64,000 nt of DNA from Alloalcanivorax profundimaris (GCF_015265435.1 NZ_JABJWH010000021.1:169725-233724), one strand, 5' to 3'; counted from the stretch's first letter, positions 1 through 12,657 are shown. Notes: a model not told the origin generated them from the letters alone. Made by a program: numbers and translations.

Positions 1-1
1 C

Positions 2-703
2 CATCTGGACGGCCGCGGCGACCTGGCCGAGGGGCTGCGCCGCTCCCGGGCGCTGCTGCTGGATCTGGTGGCCCTGGGCCTGCCGGTGGCCACCGAGCTG
101 CTCAGCCCGCTGGCGGCGGATTACCTGGCGGACACCCTGAGCTGGGCGGCCATCGGCGCGCGCACCACGGAATCCCAGATTCACCGGGAGATGGTCAGCG
201 GCCTGGATCTGCCGGTGGGCTTCAAGAACGGCACCGACGGCGAGCTGGGCGCCGCCCGGGACGCCATGGGCGCCGCCGCCCATCCCCATGCCCATCTGGG
301 CATCGACGATCACGGCCACCCGGCGCTGATCCAGACCGCCGGCAACCCGGACACCCATCTGGTGCTGCGTGGCGGCCGGCGCGGCCCCAACTACGACGCC
401 GCCAGCGTGGCGGCGGCCCGGGACGCCTTGGAAAGCGCCGGCCTCAACCCGCGTCTGGTGGTGGACTGCAGCCACGCCAACAGCGGCAAGGACCCGGCCC
501 GCCAGCCGGCGGTACTGGACGAAGTGCTCGCCCAGCGCCGCGCCGGCGACCGCACCGTGGCCGGGGTAATGCTGGAAAGCCACCTGCACGGCGGCAACCA
601 GGCCCTGGGCCCGGACCTGGATTACGGTGTCTCGATCACCGATGCCTGCCTGGGCTGGGACGACACCGAAGCCGCTCTCACAGGCCTGGCCGAAGGCCTC
701 TAG
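2..703 (+). CDS. 3-deoxy-7-phosphoheptulonate synthase, C-terminal part (5' end outside window)
   Basis: The enzyme condenses phosphoenolpyruvate with erythrose 4-phosphate, the first step of the shikimate pathway, in the cytoplasm. The frame is open from the window edge; the first codons read HLDGRGDLAEGLRRSR. Class I (AroF/AroG/AroH) signatures are present: IGARTTESQIHREM, GFKNGTDG, VVDCSHANSGKD and VMLESHLHGGNQ. The C-terminus YGVSITDACLGWDD matches the usual family end, so the 3' end is intact. About one third of the gene is missing upstream. Which feedback-regulated isoenzyme it is cannot be told from this part. It converges with the chemoreceptor gene 10 bp downstream. Confidence 0.93.
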   Translation, partial: HLDGRGDLAEGLRRSRALLLDLVALGLPVATELLSPLAADYLADTLSWAAIGARTTESQIHREMVSGLDLPVGFKNGTDGELGAARDAMGAAAHPHAHLGIDDHGHPALIQTAGNPDTHLVLRGGRRGPNYDAASVAAARDALESAGLNPRLVVDCSHANSGKDPARQPAVLDEVLAQRRAGDRTVAGVMLESHLHGGNQALGPDLDYGVSITDACLGWDDTEAALTGLAEGL

Positions 704-712
704 AGCAACCGG

Positions 713-2062
713 CTAGGCAGGCACCGGGGCCGGCGCCCCTTCCTCCGCCGGCTCCGCCTCCTCGCCCTCGGCGGTAAGATTGAACACCGCCATCTCCCGG
801 CGCAGGGTGCGCGCCTGGGCTTCCAGCCGGTCGGCGGCCTTGGCGGCGTCCGCCACCAGCGCCACGTTGTCCTGGGTGACCCGATCCATTTCCACCACCG
901 CGCGACCCACCTGCTCGATGCCCTGGGTCTGCTCCCCGGAGGCGACCCGGATCGCCGCCATGATCTCGGTGACCCGGTCCACGGAGGCGAGCATCTCCGA
1001 CATGGTTTCGCCGGCCTGGTTGACCCGCTCGGCGCCCTGCCCCACCCGCTGCACCGTGTCCTCGATGAGGGTGCGGATTTCCTTGGCCAGCCCGGCGGTA
1101 TTCTGGGCCAGCTGCCGCACCTCGGAAGCGACCACCGCGAAGCCGCGGCCGTGGTCGCCGGCGCGGGCCGCTTCCACCGAGGCGTTGATCGCCAGAATGT
1201 TGGTCTGGAAGGCGATGCCCTCGATGCGGCCGGTGATCTCCTGGATCCGTTCCGAACCGTCGCGGATGCCGCTCATGGTGGCGGCCACCTCGCGCACCGC
1301 CTCGCCGCCGCGATGGGCCACCCGGCTGGCGCCCTGGGTGAGATCGTCCGCCTGGCGGGCATGCTCGTCATTGTTCTGCACGGTGGCGGTGAGCTCTTCC
1401 ATGCTCGCCGAGGTCTGTTCCAGGGACGCGGCCAGTTGCTCGAACCGGGCGGACAGATCAGTGTTGCCGGCGGCGATTTCCCGGGAGCCGGCATGGATGG
1501 TGTCGCTGCTGGTGCGTACCTGGCCGACGATGGCGGCCAGATTGTCGCGCATCCGGCCCAGACCGTTGTAGAGCTGGCCGATTTCATTGTTGCCCCGGCG
1601 CTCCACCGGCTCGGACAGATCCCCGGCGGCCATGCGTTCGCAATGGGCGGCCACCCGCCGCAACGGCTGGAGCACATTGACCGTGATGCCCCACAGCACC
1701 ACCGCCACCAGGCCCAGGGACGCCAGCAGCACCGTGGCCAGCACCGCGTCCAGACGGCCCGCCATGGCATGGAATTCATCCACCCGGGTGCGCACCTGGT
1801 CGCCGGAATCCGCCAGCAGGGTGTCGGCTTGCGCCGCCGCCGCGTCCGCGTTCAGGCCACGCTCCTGGCGCAACAGCTCGATGTAGGCGCCGCGCAGGGT
1901 TTCGGTGCGTTCGGCGTGCAATTGGTCGAGCGCCTCGAAGGCCTCCCCGTTGTGGTGGTTGGCGTACCCACTCACCCCGCCGATCAGCAGCACCATCAGG
2001 GTGAAGGCCGCCAGCACCAGGCTCCAGCTGCTTTTCACGGTCAGGTCGTCGAGCCACTTCAT
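713..2062 (-). CDS. Methyl-accepting chemotaxis protein with a shortened periplasmic domain
   Basis: Inner-membrane chemoreceptor that signals to CheA/CheW. Order: transmembrane helix at about residues 13-33, a periplasmic part of only about 70 residues, a second helix at about 107-127, HAMP at about 130-180, then the cytoplasmic coiled-coil signalling domain. The hairpin tip is clear at about residues 280-310 (IAFQTNILAINASVEAARAG). The family usually has 520-550 residues with a four-helix sensory bundle of about 150 residues; here there are 449, and the deficit lies in the sensor, which predicts only two helices. There is no C-terminal NWETF-type CheR tether. The tail is acidic and Pro/Ala-rich. 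The gene stands alone, so the ligand cannot be inferred. Confidence 0.92.
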   Translation of the reverse strand: MKWLDDLTVKSSWSLVLAAFTLMVLLIGGVSGYANHHNGEAFEALDQLHAERTETLRGAYIELLRQERGLNADAAAAQADTLLADSGDQVRTRVDEFHAMAGRLDAVLATVLLASLGLVAVVLWGITVNVLQPLRRVAAHCERMAAGDLSEPVERRGNNEIGQLYNGLGRMRDNLAAIVGQVRTSSDTIHAGSREIAAGNTDLSARFEQLAASLEQTSASMEELTATVQNNDEHARQADDLTQGASRVAHRGGEAVREVAATMSGIRDGSERIQEITGRIEGIAFQTNILAINASVEAARAGDHGRGFAVVASEVRQLAQNTAGLAKEIRTLIEDTVQRVGQGAERVNQAGETMSEMLASVDRVTEIMAAIRVASGEQTQGIEQVGRAVVEMDRVTQDNVALVADAAKAADRLEAQARTLRREMAVFNLTAEGEEAEPAEEGAPAPVPA

Positions 2063-2235
2063 GTTTGTCTCCCACCAGCTTGGTAATGATCCGCAGCCTA
2101 CTTCCGAATCACGACGATTTCCCGACAGATCGCCGTTTTCTTAATGCAAATCAAGGAATTAGGCTTCTCCCGGCGGCACCTTCACGGCGCCCGGAATACA
2201 GCCATGACATCGGCGAAAAGCCAATAAACTTGAAT

Positions 2236-2258
2236 AAAAAAAGCGGCCCGAAGGCCGC
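2236..2258 (-). terminator. Rho-independent terminator of the beta-helix/cytochrome gene
   Basis: On the minus strand a GCGGCC/GGCCGC stem with a TTCG-type loop (2243-2258) is followed by a run of seven T (2242-2236). It lies about 35 bp past the stop codon of the gene at 2292-5297. Confidence 0.85.
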
Positions 2259-2291
2259 CCGAGGAGGAGGAGCAAGGAAAGCACTCAATAG

Positions 2292-5200
2292 TCAGTTGGC
2301 GCAGCCGCCCGCGTTGGTGTATTCGCCGTCCACCACGGTGTCGATCCACTGGTTCATCAGCGCCGAGGCTTCGTCGTGGGCAACGCTACGGGCAATCGGC
2401 GGCATCATCCGCTGCGGGTCGTTCTCGGCGGCCAGCCGGCAGGCGACGATGGAGTCGGCGCTGCTGCCCGGCACCACCACGTGCTGGCGTCCGCAGGAGC
2501 CGCCGCCGGTGGCGGTGGGCTTCTTGCAGATGCCATAGCCGGCGTCCACGGCCCGGTAGTGATCCAGGTAATAGCCGGTGTTGGAGGCGGCGCCCTTGTC
2601 GTTGTGGCAATGCTGGCAGTTCACTTCCAGGTAGGCGCGTACCCGCTGCTCCACGTCCGCCGCCGAATGGGCGCTGGCGCCGCCGTCACCGGGCACGTTC
2701 CAGCGCGGCAGCCGCTCGATGTTGGTGGCCACGCCCTGGCCGTCCAGTTCCAGGTCCGGGGCGCCGGCCAACAGGCCCTGGTCGATCCAGTACTGGAGCT
2801 GGTTGACGCGGGGGAAGCCGGCCTGGCCGGCGGTGCCCATGAAGCTGCTTTCCGGCTGGTAGGCGCGGTTCAGGTTGCGGGGCTTGGGCCCGATGGGGGC
2901 GCTGCCCCCGGGCCGGTCGTCGTTGCCGTGGCAGGTGATGCACTGATTGGCGTTGGGCACCGAATAGCCGGCGGTCTCGCCGCTCACCACCTGGCCGGTG
3001 TTGGCGTCCCGGTAGTGCCAGTGCACCGCCCGGCTGCCGCCGCCGGGGGCGAAGCGGGCCACCATCTCGCCGTCCTGCTGCTCCCAGATGTAGGGCAGCC
3101 CGGCCCAGAACGCCTTGCCGCTCTGGCTGGTGCGTTTGATCAGCAGGCGGGTTTCCACCAGTTCCTCACTGCCGTTGGCTTCGTCGGTGAACGCAAAGGT
3201 CTTGGCGATCACCGTGCCCACCGGGAAGTCGATGGCGCCGTTGACGTTATTGCCATCCTGGCCGTCCCGGTACACCGCCTGCTCGCCGGGCGGAATGAAG
3301 GCGACCCGGTACTTGGTGGCGTAATCCGAGAACAGCTTGGTGTTGAGCACGAAGGGCACGCCGCCCTCGTGGGGCAGGCTGCGTGGATCGTCCGCGTCGG
3401 CGAACAGGTTGTACTGCTCCAGGCGCGGGCAATCCACTTCCAGGGCGGCGCGGTTGATTTCGCCCTCCGCCACTTCCTGCTCGCACAGGTGGTTGGTGTA
3501 TTCCTCGGTGGTGGCCGGGTCGTAGTCGCCGCTGGGTTCGAACGGCGGGATCTCCACCCGGGGCAACGGCTCCAGTACGCGGCCGAAGCGCGCCTGGCAG
3601 TCGTGGTCCTCAAGCCGGGTGTCGGAGGGGAAATTCAACAGGCCGCCGATGATGTCCACCAGACCGCCCGGGGTCAGGATCGAGAGGTCCTGGTCGAGCA
3701 GGCCCATGACCAGCTCCAGGCCGTCGGTGCCGTGGAAGTTCAGATAGGGGGCGCTGTCGTCGGACAGCTCGTTGTCATGGAAACAGGAGCCCCAGGTGGG
3801 CAGCTTGCGCTCGCCCTGGTCGTCGAACTTGTAGGCGTTGTAGTGGCAGGACGGATTGGGGTGCTCGTTGGTGTGGATCGGCTTGCCGTTGTCGTCGCTG
3901 GGCACCGGGTTGCCCTGGGCGTCCACCGGGTAGGGGCAATCCGCGTCCAGATCGTCACGCAGGCCGTCCCAGATGATGTGCGCGCCCCGGCCCAGGTTGG
4001 CCAGATTCCGCAGGCTGGAAAGCAGCTCCGTGGGGTCGTTGAGGGTGGGCAGGTTCTTCAGGCCGATCAGGGTGGGCAGCACGCTTTCGATGTCGCCGGC
4101 CAGGGTTTTCTGCAGGTCCGGCGGCGGCAGGTCGTAGCCGGAGTTGGTCATCACATTGTCGTGGATGTGCAGACCTTCGGTGTACGGGTCCAGCTTCTTG
4201 TCGGCGGTGTTGCCGGGGCCGTCGATCAGTTCATAGCTGATGTAGAGCACGGCGGCGGTGCTGTGGTCCTCGAACACATTGTCGAACACCTCGATGTTGT
4301 CGTAGCCCAGGGTGATGAACCCCACGCCACGCGGCACCACGGACACCAGACCGCTGTGGGCGAAGTTGTAGGTGTTGTTGTTGCGCGCCAGGTTATTGAC
4401 CATCACCGAGGTGTCTCCGTACTGGGTGATGTTCTCCAGGTCGTAGATCAGGAAGCCGCCGGTGTTGCACTCGGCCACGTTGTTGTCGTACTCGCCGCCC
4501 TGCACGTTCTCGATCTCGAAGCCCATGACGTTATAGGCGGCGCGGCTGTCGCGGATGATGGCGGTGTTGGTCTGGCCCACGTAGATGCCGGCGTCGGAGG
4601 CGCCGATGGATTCCGAATCCTCCACCAGGATGTTCTCCGATTCCACCGGGTAGATGCCGTAGCGGCCGCTGTCGGAGCTGGGCACGTAGTCCGGCGCCGG
4701 GTCACCCTGGTTGAACGGCGGCGCGGTGCAGGCCACGTTGATGCGCTGGGCGTAGTTGTCCCCGGTGATGGCGCCGCCACCGCCGGACCACAGGGCGCGC
4801 ACGTCCCTCAGGGTACCCCACTTCACGCCCTTGAGCTTGAAGGCGTCGCCGGGGGAATCGAGGATGGTGATGCCTTCCACCACCAGGCCACGTACGTTGA
4901 GCGCCTCCAGGCCGGTGACGTTGACGCTGTCGCGGAACGACAGCACCGTCTTGTCCTTGCCGCAGCCTTTTACCCGCACGTTCTCGGTGGCCTGGATCAG
5001 CAGGCCCTCGTCGAGCTCGAAGTAGCCGCAGCCGAATTCCAGGGTGTCGCGGGGCTTGAGGCGAATCATGGCGTCCACCATGTCGGCGGTGGCGTCCGGG
5101 CCCGGCTCCACCCGGAAGGTGCGGCCTTCGGTGAAACGGTCCGGCACCTCTTCCTCGGGCTGGTTGGGGGTGGGATCGGCGCCATCGCCGCTCCCTCCCC

Positions 5201-5297
5201 CGCCGCCGGAACCGCCCCCACCCCCGCAGGCGCTCAATGCCAGAACGGCGGCCAACAGCCAGGCCGCCGGTGAATACCGGGATACGTCGCTCGTCAT
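2292..5297 (-). CDS. Lipoprotein fusing a parallel beta-helix domain to a diheme c-type cytochrome domain
   Basis: The 1001-residue protein begins with a lipoprotein signal peptide (lipobox LSAC, Cys24) and a Gly/Ser-rich linker. Residues of roughly 60-400 show repeated short-strand patterns (ILVEDSESIGASDAGIYVG, AIIRDSRAAYN, NNVAECNTGGFLIYD) typical of a right-handed parallel beta-helix. The C-terminal third has two haem-binding motifs, CITCH (about residue 786) and CQHCH (about residue 894). From memory, this matches two families normally encoded as neighbours (beta-helix TIGR03805 type and the HNE_0200/SO2930 diheme type) and sometimes fused. It is predicted to be anchored in a membrane facing the periplasm or outside. 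Substrate and redox partner are unknown. Confidence 0.82.
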   Translation of the reverse strand: MTSDVSRYSPAAWLLAAVLALSACGGGGGSGGGGGSGDGADPTPNQPEEEVPDRFTEGRTFRVEPGPDATADMVDAMIRLKPRDTLEFGCGYFELDEGLLIQATENVRVKGCGKDKTVLSFRDSVNVTGLEALNVRGLVVEGITILDSPGDAFKLKGVKWGTLRDVRALWSGGGGAITGDNYAQRINVACTAPPFNQGDPAPDYVPSSDSGRYGIYPVESENILVEDSESIGASDAGIYVGQTNTAIIRDSRAAYNVMGFEIENVQGGEYDNNVAECNTGGFLIYDLENITQYGDTSVMVNNLARNNNTYNFAHSGLVSVVPRGVGFITLGYDNIEVFDNVFEDHSTAAVLYISYELIDGPGNTADKKLDPYTEGLHIHDNVMTNSGYDLPPPDLQKTLAGDIESVLPTLIGLKNLPTLNDPTELLSSLRNLANLGRGAHIIWDGLRDDLDADCPYPVDAQGNPVPSDDNGKPIHTNEHPNPSCHYNAYKFDDQGERKLPTWGSCFHDNELSDDSAPYLNFHGTDGLELVMGLLDQDLSILTPGGLVDIIGGLLNFPSDTRLEDHDCQARFGRVLEPLPRVEIPPFEPSGDYDPATTEEYTNHLCEQEVAEGEINRAALEVDCPRLEQYNLFADADDPRSLPHEGGVPFVLNTKLFSDYATKYRVAFIPPGEQAVYRDGQDGNNVNGAIDFPVGTVIAKTFAFTDEANGSEELVETRLLIKRTSQSGKAFWAGLPYIWEQQDGEMVARFAPGGGSRAVHWHYRDANTGQVVSGETAGYSVPNANQCITCHGNDDRPGGSAPIGPKPRNLNRAYQPESSFMGTAGQAGFPRVNQLQYWIDQGLLAGAPDLELDGQGVATNIERLPRWNVPGDGGASAHSAADVEQRVRAYLEVNCQHCHNDKGAASNTGYYLDHYRAVDAGYGICKKPTATGGGSCGRQHVVVPGSSADSIVACRLAAENDPQRMMPPIARSVAHDEASALMNQWIDTVVDGEYTNAGGCAN

Positions 5298-5675
5298 CGT
5301 CCTGCCCTCTTGCTCTTGTGTTGTCGGGTGCAGTGATTGGTACGTTTGTACGACGTTTCGCCGTGAAGAGGTGTATGGATATTGTGAAGGCTTGGTGAAT
5401 GGGGGTATGGGGGCGTGGTTCTGTAGGAGCGGCCGGGCGGCGTTCCGCTTCAGTCGCGATTCGGCGTGTGGGGGGCGCTCCTAACGCTTGGGCGCGCTGC
5501 GCGCGCCGAGAGGGAGGGATTGGCTCGCTTCGCTCGGGGCTGCGCCCCGTCGCCGCGTTGCGGCGACGCCCCTCACGGCGCTTCGCGCCGTTCGGTCGAA
5601 CCGGAGGGTTCGAATGAAGTGCTCCCTCTCCGCCAGACACAAAAAAGCCCGGCTTAGCCCGGGCTTTTTTGTGTC
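5298..5675. repeat. Structured intergenic region: REP-like element, GC hairpins and tRNA-Ser 3' fragments
   Basis: No gene is supported in this interval. It holds a degenerate REP-like copy (5423-5460, related to the inverted pair at 7505-7562). A dense set of short hairpins follows at 5490-5600 (for example GTCGCCGC/GCGGCGAC and CGGCGC/GCGCCG). Two pieces resemble the 3' end of tRNA-Ser: 5508-5521 in minus orientation and about 5604-5640 in plus orientation. The region ends in the shared terminator beside tRNA-Ser. Confidence 0.7.
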
Positions 5676-5689
5676 TGGCGGAGAGGGAG
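5622..5689. terminator. Extended palindrome with a bidirectional terminator next to tRNA-Ser
   Basis: Arms of about 31 bp are perfectly complementary around a 6-nt loop. The core is A6-GCCCGG / CCGGGC-T6 (5641-5670), a classic terminator in both directions. The outer arms are the tRNA-Ser acceptor/CCA end (5671-5689) and an inverted copy of it (5622-5640). Confidence 0.85.
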
Positions 5690-5766
5690 GGATTCGAACC
5701 CTCGATACGAGTAATACGTATGGTTCCTTAGCAGGGAACTGGTTTCAGCCACTCACCCACCTCTCC
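5676..5766 (-). tRNA. tRNA-Ser (anticodon GCU)
   Basis: 91-nt class II tRNA with CCA encoded (complement of 5676-5678). The acceptor stem GGAGAGG/CCTCTCC and the T-arm GGTTCGAATC are present. The anticodon loop is CTGCTAA, giving GCU, which reads AGC/AGU serine codons. A long variable arm is present, as expected for serine. The terminator core follows the 3' end directly, and csrA lies upstream. Confidence 0.96.
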
Positions 5767-5820
5767 GGAACTGTATTGGCGCGCATGATACCAGCTTAGC
5801 TGGAAAATACAGCCCAAAAA

Positions 5821-6012
5821 TTACACATTCTCGCTGCCGTCGCCGGTTTTTTCGTGCTGAATGCGCTGGTAAATCTCTTCCCGGTGCACGGCGACTTCCT
5901 TGGGCGCGTTGACGCCGATGCGGACCTGATTGCCCTTGACGCCGAGCACGGTGACGGTGACGTCATCGCCAACCATCAGCGTCTCGCCGACGCGGCGCGT
6001 AAGTATCAGCAT
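5821..6012 (-). CDS. csrA: Carbon storage regulator CsrA
   Basis: Small homodimeric RNA-binding protein that represses or stabilises target mRNAs by binding GGA motifs. The 63 residues begin [18 protein letters not shown] and contain [19 protein letters not shown], both canonical; the C-terminal tail is short. A strong ribosome site (AGGAGGGA) precedes the ATG. The order lysC-csrA-tRNA-Ser is conserved in many gammaproteobacteria. Confidence 0.98.
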   Translation of the reverse strand: MLILTRRVGETLMVGDDVTVTVLGVKGNQVRIGVNAPKEVAVHREEIYQRIQHEKTGDGSENV

Positions 6013-6193
6013 GGAAAATCCCTCCTGGGTCCATCAGATTGTTCAGTGAGCGCTTTATCGCACCTCGGTCAAACCTGCGAATCCCTCTCTCGCGCCGGGT
6101 ACGAAGGCCGCATTATGCAGGATCAAACCGGCAAAGTCTTCCCGCCGTGGGGAATCCGCCACCGGCCCCGCCAGGGGCCGGCGCGGGGCCACC

Positions 6194-7420
6194 TCAGGCG
6201 GCCGGCTGGTCCAGTTCGAAGGCCTGATGCAGAGCGCGCACGGCCAGTTCCAAATATTTCTCGGCGACCACCACGGACACCTTGATCTCGGACGTGGAGA
6301 TCATGGTGATGTTGACGCCCTCGGCGGCCAGGGTCTCGAACATCTTGCTGGCCACGCCGGCGTGGGAACGCATGCCCACGCCCACCAGGGAGATCTTGGC
6401 GATCTTGTCGTCACCGATGATTTCCGGGTTGCCCAGTTCCTCGGCGGCCTGCTTGAGGGCCTCCTTGGCTTTGGCGAAGTCGTTGCGGTGCACGGTGAAG
6501 GTGAAGTCCGTGGCGCCGTCGGCGCCCACGTTCTGCACGATCATGTCCACTTCGATGTTGGCGTCGCTCACCGGGCCCAGGATCTTGAAAGCGATGCCCG
6601 GGGTGTCCGGCGCGCCGCGCACGGTGATCTTTGCTTCGTCACGGGTAAAAGCGATGCCTGAAATAACCGGCTTTTCCATATCCACCTCGTCGTCGACGGT
6701 AATGAGGGTGCCCGGGCCCTCCTGAAAACTGGACAGTACGCGCAGCGGCACGTTGTATTTGCCGGCGAATTCCACCGAACGGATCTGCAGCACCTTGGAA
6801 CCGAGGCTGGCCATTTCCAGCATTTCCTCGAAGGTGATCTTGTCCAGACGGCGGGCGTTGTCCACCACCCGCGGGTCGGTGGTATAGACGCCGTCCACGT
6901 CGGTGTAGATCTGGCACTCGTCGGCCTGCAGGGCGGCGGCCAGCGCCACGGCGGTGGTGTCGGAACCGCCCCGGCCCAGGGTGGTGATGTTGCCGTCGTC
7001 GTCGATGCCCTGGAAGCCGGCGACCACCACTACGCGCCCGGCGTTCAGGTCGCCGCGCATCTTGTTCTCATCGATGTCCTCGATGCGGGCCTTGGAGTGG
7101 CTGTGGTCGGTGCGGATCGGCACCTGCCAGCCGGTGTAGGAACGGGCGTCCACGCCGCGCTGCTGCAGCGCCATGGACAACAGGGCGATGGTCACCTGCT
7201 CGCCGGTGGACACCAGCACGTCCATCTCGCGGGTGCTGGGCTGGTCGCTGACGCCGTTGGCGAGCTCGATCAGGCGGTTGGTTTCGCCGCTCATGGCGGA
7301 GACCACCACGACCACCTGATCCCCCCGTTCCTGGAAGCGCGCCACCCGTTCGGCGACGGCCTGGATGCGTTCGACGGTCCCGACCGAGGTGCCGCCGTAT
7401 TTCTGAACGATGAGTGCCAT
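6194..7420 (-). CDS. lysC: Aspartate kinase
   Basis: Phosphorylates aspartate, the committed step toward lysine, threonine and methionine. The 408-residue monofunctional form fits the usual length of about 410. The kinase domain starts with [10 protein letters not shown] and contains GRGGSDTTA; two ACT regulatory domains follow (for example [20 protein letters not shown] and [19 protein letters not shown]), so feedback inhibition is expected. The ATG at 7420 is chosen over upstream in-frame starts because the conserved N-terminus begins there. The ribosome site is weak. A terminator-type hairpin ends only 17 nt before the start codon (see 7437-7470). Confidence 0.97.
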   Translation of the reverse strand: MALIVQKYGGTSVGTVERIQAVAERVARFQERGDQVVVVVSAMSGETNRLIELANGVSDQPSTREMDVLVSTGEQVTIALLSMALQQRGVDARSYTGWQVPIRTDHSHSKARIEDIDENKMRGDLNAGRVVVVAGFQGIDDDGNITTLGRGGSDTTAVALAAALQADECQIYTDVDGVYTTDPRVVDNARRLDKITFEEMLEMASLGSKVLQIRSVEFAGKYNVPLRVLSSFQEGPGTLITVDDEVDMEKPVISGIAFTRDEAKITVRGAPDTPGIAFKILGPVSDANIEVDMIVQNVGADGATDFTFTVHRNDFAKAKEALKQAAEELGNPEIIGDDKIAKISLVGVGMRSHAGVASKMFETLAAEGVNITMISTSEIKVSVVVAEKYLELAVRALHQAFELDQPAA

Positions 7421-7436
7421 AAATGACTTTTTCTGC

Positions 7437-7470
7437 AAAAAGGGGCGCGAAAGGATAGCATTTTCGCGCC
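7437..7470 (-). terminator. Rho-independent terminator or attenuator between alaS and lysC
   Basis: A perfect 9-bp stem GGCGCGAAA/TTTCGCGCC (7444-7452 with 7462-7470) is followed on the minus strand by CC and five T. It can end alaS transcripts. Because it sits 17 nt before the lysC ATG, it may also act within the lysC leader. Confidence 0.75.
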
Positions 7471-7504
7471 GGGGTTTCATGTGAAGGCCCCGGAGGCGCG
7501 GGGT

Positions 7505-7562
7505 ATCGCGGCTGAAGCCGCTCCTACAGTATCTTCTTGGCAGGAGCGGCTTCAGCCGCGAT
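7505..7562. repeat. Inverted pair of REP-like elements
   Basis: Two perfect 21-bp arms (7505-7525 and 7542-7562; core GCGGCTGAAGCCGCTCCT and its complement) are separated by 16 nt, just past the alaS stop codon. A single copy of the same unit is at 44586-44606 and a degenerate one at 5423-5460, so this is a dispersed family in the genome. Confidence 0.85.
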
Positions 7563-7568
7563 GGGTTT

Positions 7569-10166
<2,598 letters not shown>

Positions 10167-10239
10167 ACGGAACAAACACTTACCGGAAATTGGGGAACGG
10201 CAGTATAGCGTTGTCCCGGAGCGGTTGCGATGGGGCCGG

Positions 10240-11004
10240 TTACTTGAAAAAGGCGGCGGTGCAGACCAGCACCACCATCACCAGCAGGATCCACTTGAGC
10301 ACCTTCTGGGACACCTTGTGGGCGAAGCCCACGCCCAGGCGCACCCCCAGCAGCATGCCCGCCCCCACCAGCAGCCCCGGCAGCCAGGCCACCTGGCCGC
10401 GCCAGGCGAAAATGCTCAGGGCCAGCACGGTGAAGCCGGCGGTGATGGCCAGTTTGAGGCCATTGGTGCGCACCAGGTCGTAGCGCAGCTGGCCGGCCAG
10501 CACCGCGATCAGCAGAAAGCCCACCCCGGCCTGGGCGAAACCGCCGTAGGCGCCGGTGAGGAACAACCCGGCCCAGGCCGCCGGCGTGGACGCCAGCGTG
10601 CGGGGCGCCTCGTCGGGCCCGGCCACCAGGGTGGCCGGTTTCACCACCATGATCACCGCCATCACCACCAGGGTGGTCAGCAGCACCGGTTCGAGAATGT
10701 CCGTGGGCAGAAACGACGCCGCCAGGCTGCCCAGCAGCGCCCCGGCCAGAGTGGGAATCAGGATGCCGGGCAAGGTACCGAACGGCATGGAGCCGTGGCG
10801 GTGAAACTGGCGCACGCCTTCCAGGCACTGCATCAGCACGCCCACGCGCATGGTGCCGTTGGCCAGGGCCGGGCCCATGCCAGTGAGCATCAGCAACGGC
10901 AGGATCAGCAGGCCGCCACCGCCGGCCAGGGTATTGATGAAACCGGCGATCACGCCGGAGCCCAGCAGAGCGGCGACCAGCCAGGGGTCGGCGAGGTATT
11001 CCAT
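10240..11004 (-). CDS. TauE/SafE-type sulfite or organosulfur exporter
   Basis: Integral membrane protein of 254 residues with about eight hydrophobic segments. It has the family pattern of a glycine-rich first helix ([19 protein letters not shown]) and a similar motif in the second half ([16 protein letters not shown]). Family members export sulfite, sulfoacetate or related anions; the substrate here is unknown. It lies between alaS and recX on the same strand, 11 bp after recX, and may be co-transcribed. Confidence 0.85.
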   Translation of the reverse strand: MEYLADPWLVAALLGSGVIAGFINTLAGGGGLLILPLLMLTGMGPALANGTMRVGVLMQCLEGVRQFHRHGSMPFGTLPGILIPTLAGALLGSLAASFLPTDILEPVLLTTLVVMAVIMVVKPATLVAGPDEAPRTLASTPAAWAGLFLTGAYGGFAQAGVGFLLIAVLAGQLRYDLVRTNGLKLAITAGFTVLALSIFAWRGQVAWLPGLLVGAGMLLGVRLGVGFAHKVSQKVLKWILLVMVVLVCTAAFFK

Positions 11005-11015
11005 GGGGAAGCGCC

Positions 11016-11487
11016 TTAATCCTCGAAAGCGTCCAGGGCGGCGAAACTCTGCTCCGCGTCGAAGCCACGGGATTGCAGAAAGCGCAGCTGTTTGGCTTTT
11101 TCCTTGCGATCCGCCGGCGCCTGCCGGAAGCGGCGCCCGTGCACCTCCCGGGCCAGGGCGAACCAGTCACAGTCGGTCTCGTCCAGGGCTTCCGCCACCA
11201 GGGGCTCGGCCACGCCCTTCTCGCGCAGCTCGGCGCGAATGCGCAACGGCCCCTGGCCGCGTTCGATGCGCGAACGCACGAAAAAACCGGCGAAGCGCCG
11301 GTCATCCAGAAAGTCGTGCTCCTCGCACCAGCCCAGCACCGCCTCCAGCGGCGCCTCGTCGCCGAACTTGCGGCGCATTTTCAGGGCCAGTTCGGACCGG
11401 GCGTGGTCCCGCCGCGCCAGCAGCTTGATGGCGTACTGACGCAGCGTGGCCTCGTCCACGGGGCCGTCGCCGGCCCCGTCACGCCGT

Positions 11488-11495
<8 letters not shown>
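11016..11495 (-). CDS. recX: Regulatory protein RecX
   Basis: Binds RecA filaments and limits RecA activity. The 159 residues show the repeated three-helix units of RecX ([53 protein letters not shown]). The start overlaps the recA stop by 8 nt, so it is translated from the same SOS-controlled mRNA. Confidence 0.95.
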
Positions 11496-12525
<1,030 letters not shown>

Positions 12526-12598
12526 TGGTGAACCCCTCTTCGATTCCGTGTGCCGCCCACCGTGGTTACAGCCATCCGTCCTGACCCGATGACCAGCA

Positions 12599-12614
12599 CT
12601 GTCTATTTGGACAG
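12599..12614 (-). promoter_or_regulatory. LexA (SOS) box of recA
   Basis: The 16-mer CTGT-N8-ACAG matches the gammaproteobacterial LexA consensus exactly (CTGTCCAAATAGACAG on the minus strand). It lies in the 132-bp gap between pncC and recA and predicts DNA-damage induction of recA-recX. Confidence 0.9.
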
Positions 12615-12657
12615 CATTATGGGCAGTGTTTGGCCGGGCTGCAACCCCCGGCCGTGA

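Noticed and set aside
2376..5273. A 965-codon open frame on the plus strand opposite the beta-helix/cytochrome gene
   Set aside because: Antisense shadow in high-GC DNA: composition is Gly/Ala/Val/His-rich with no family motifs, while the minus strand has a lipobox and two haem sites.
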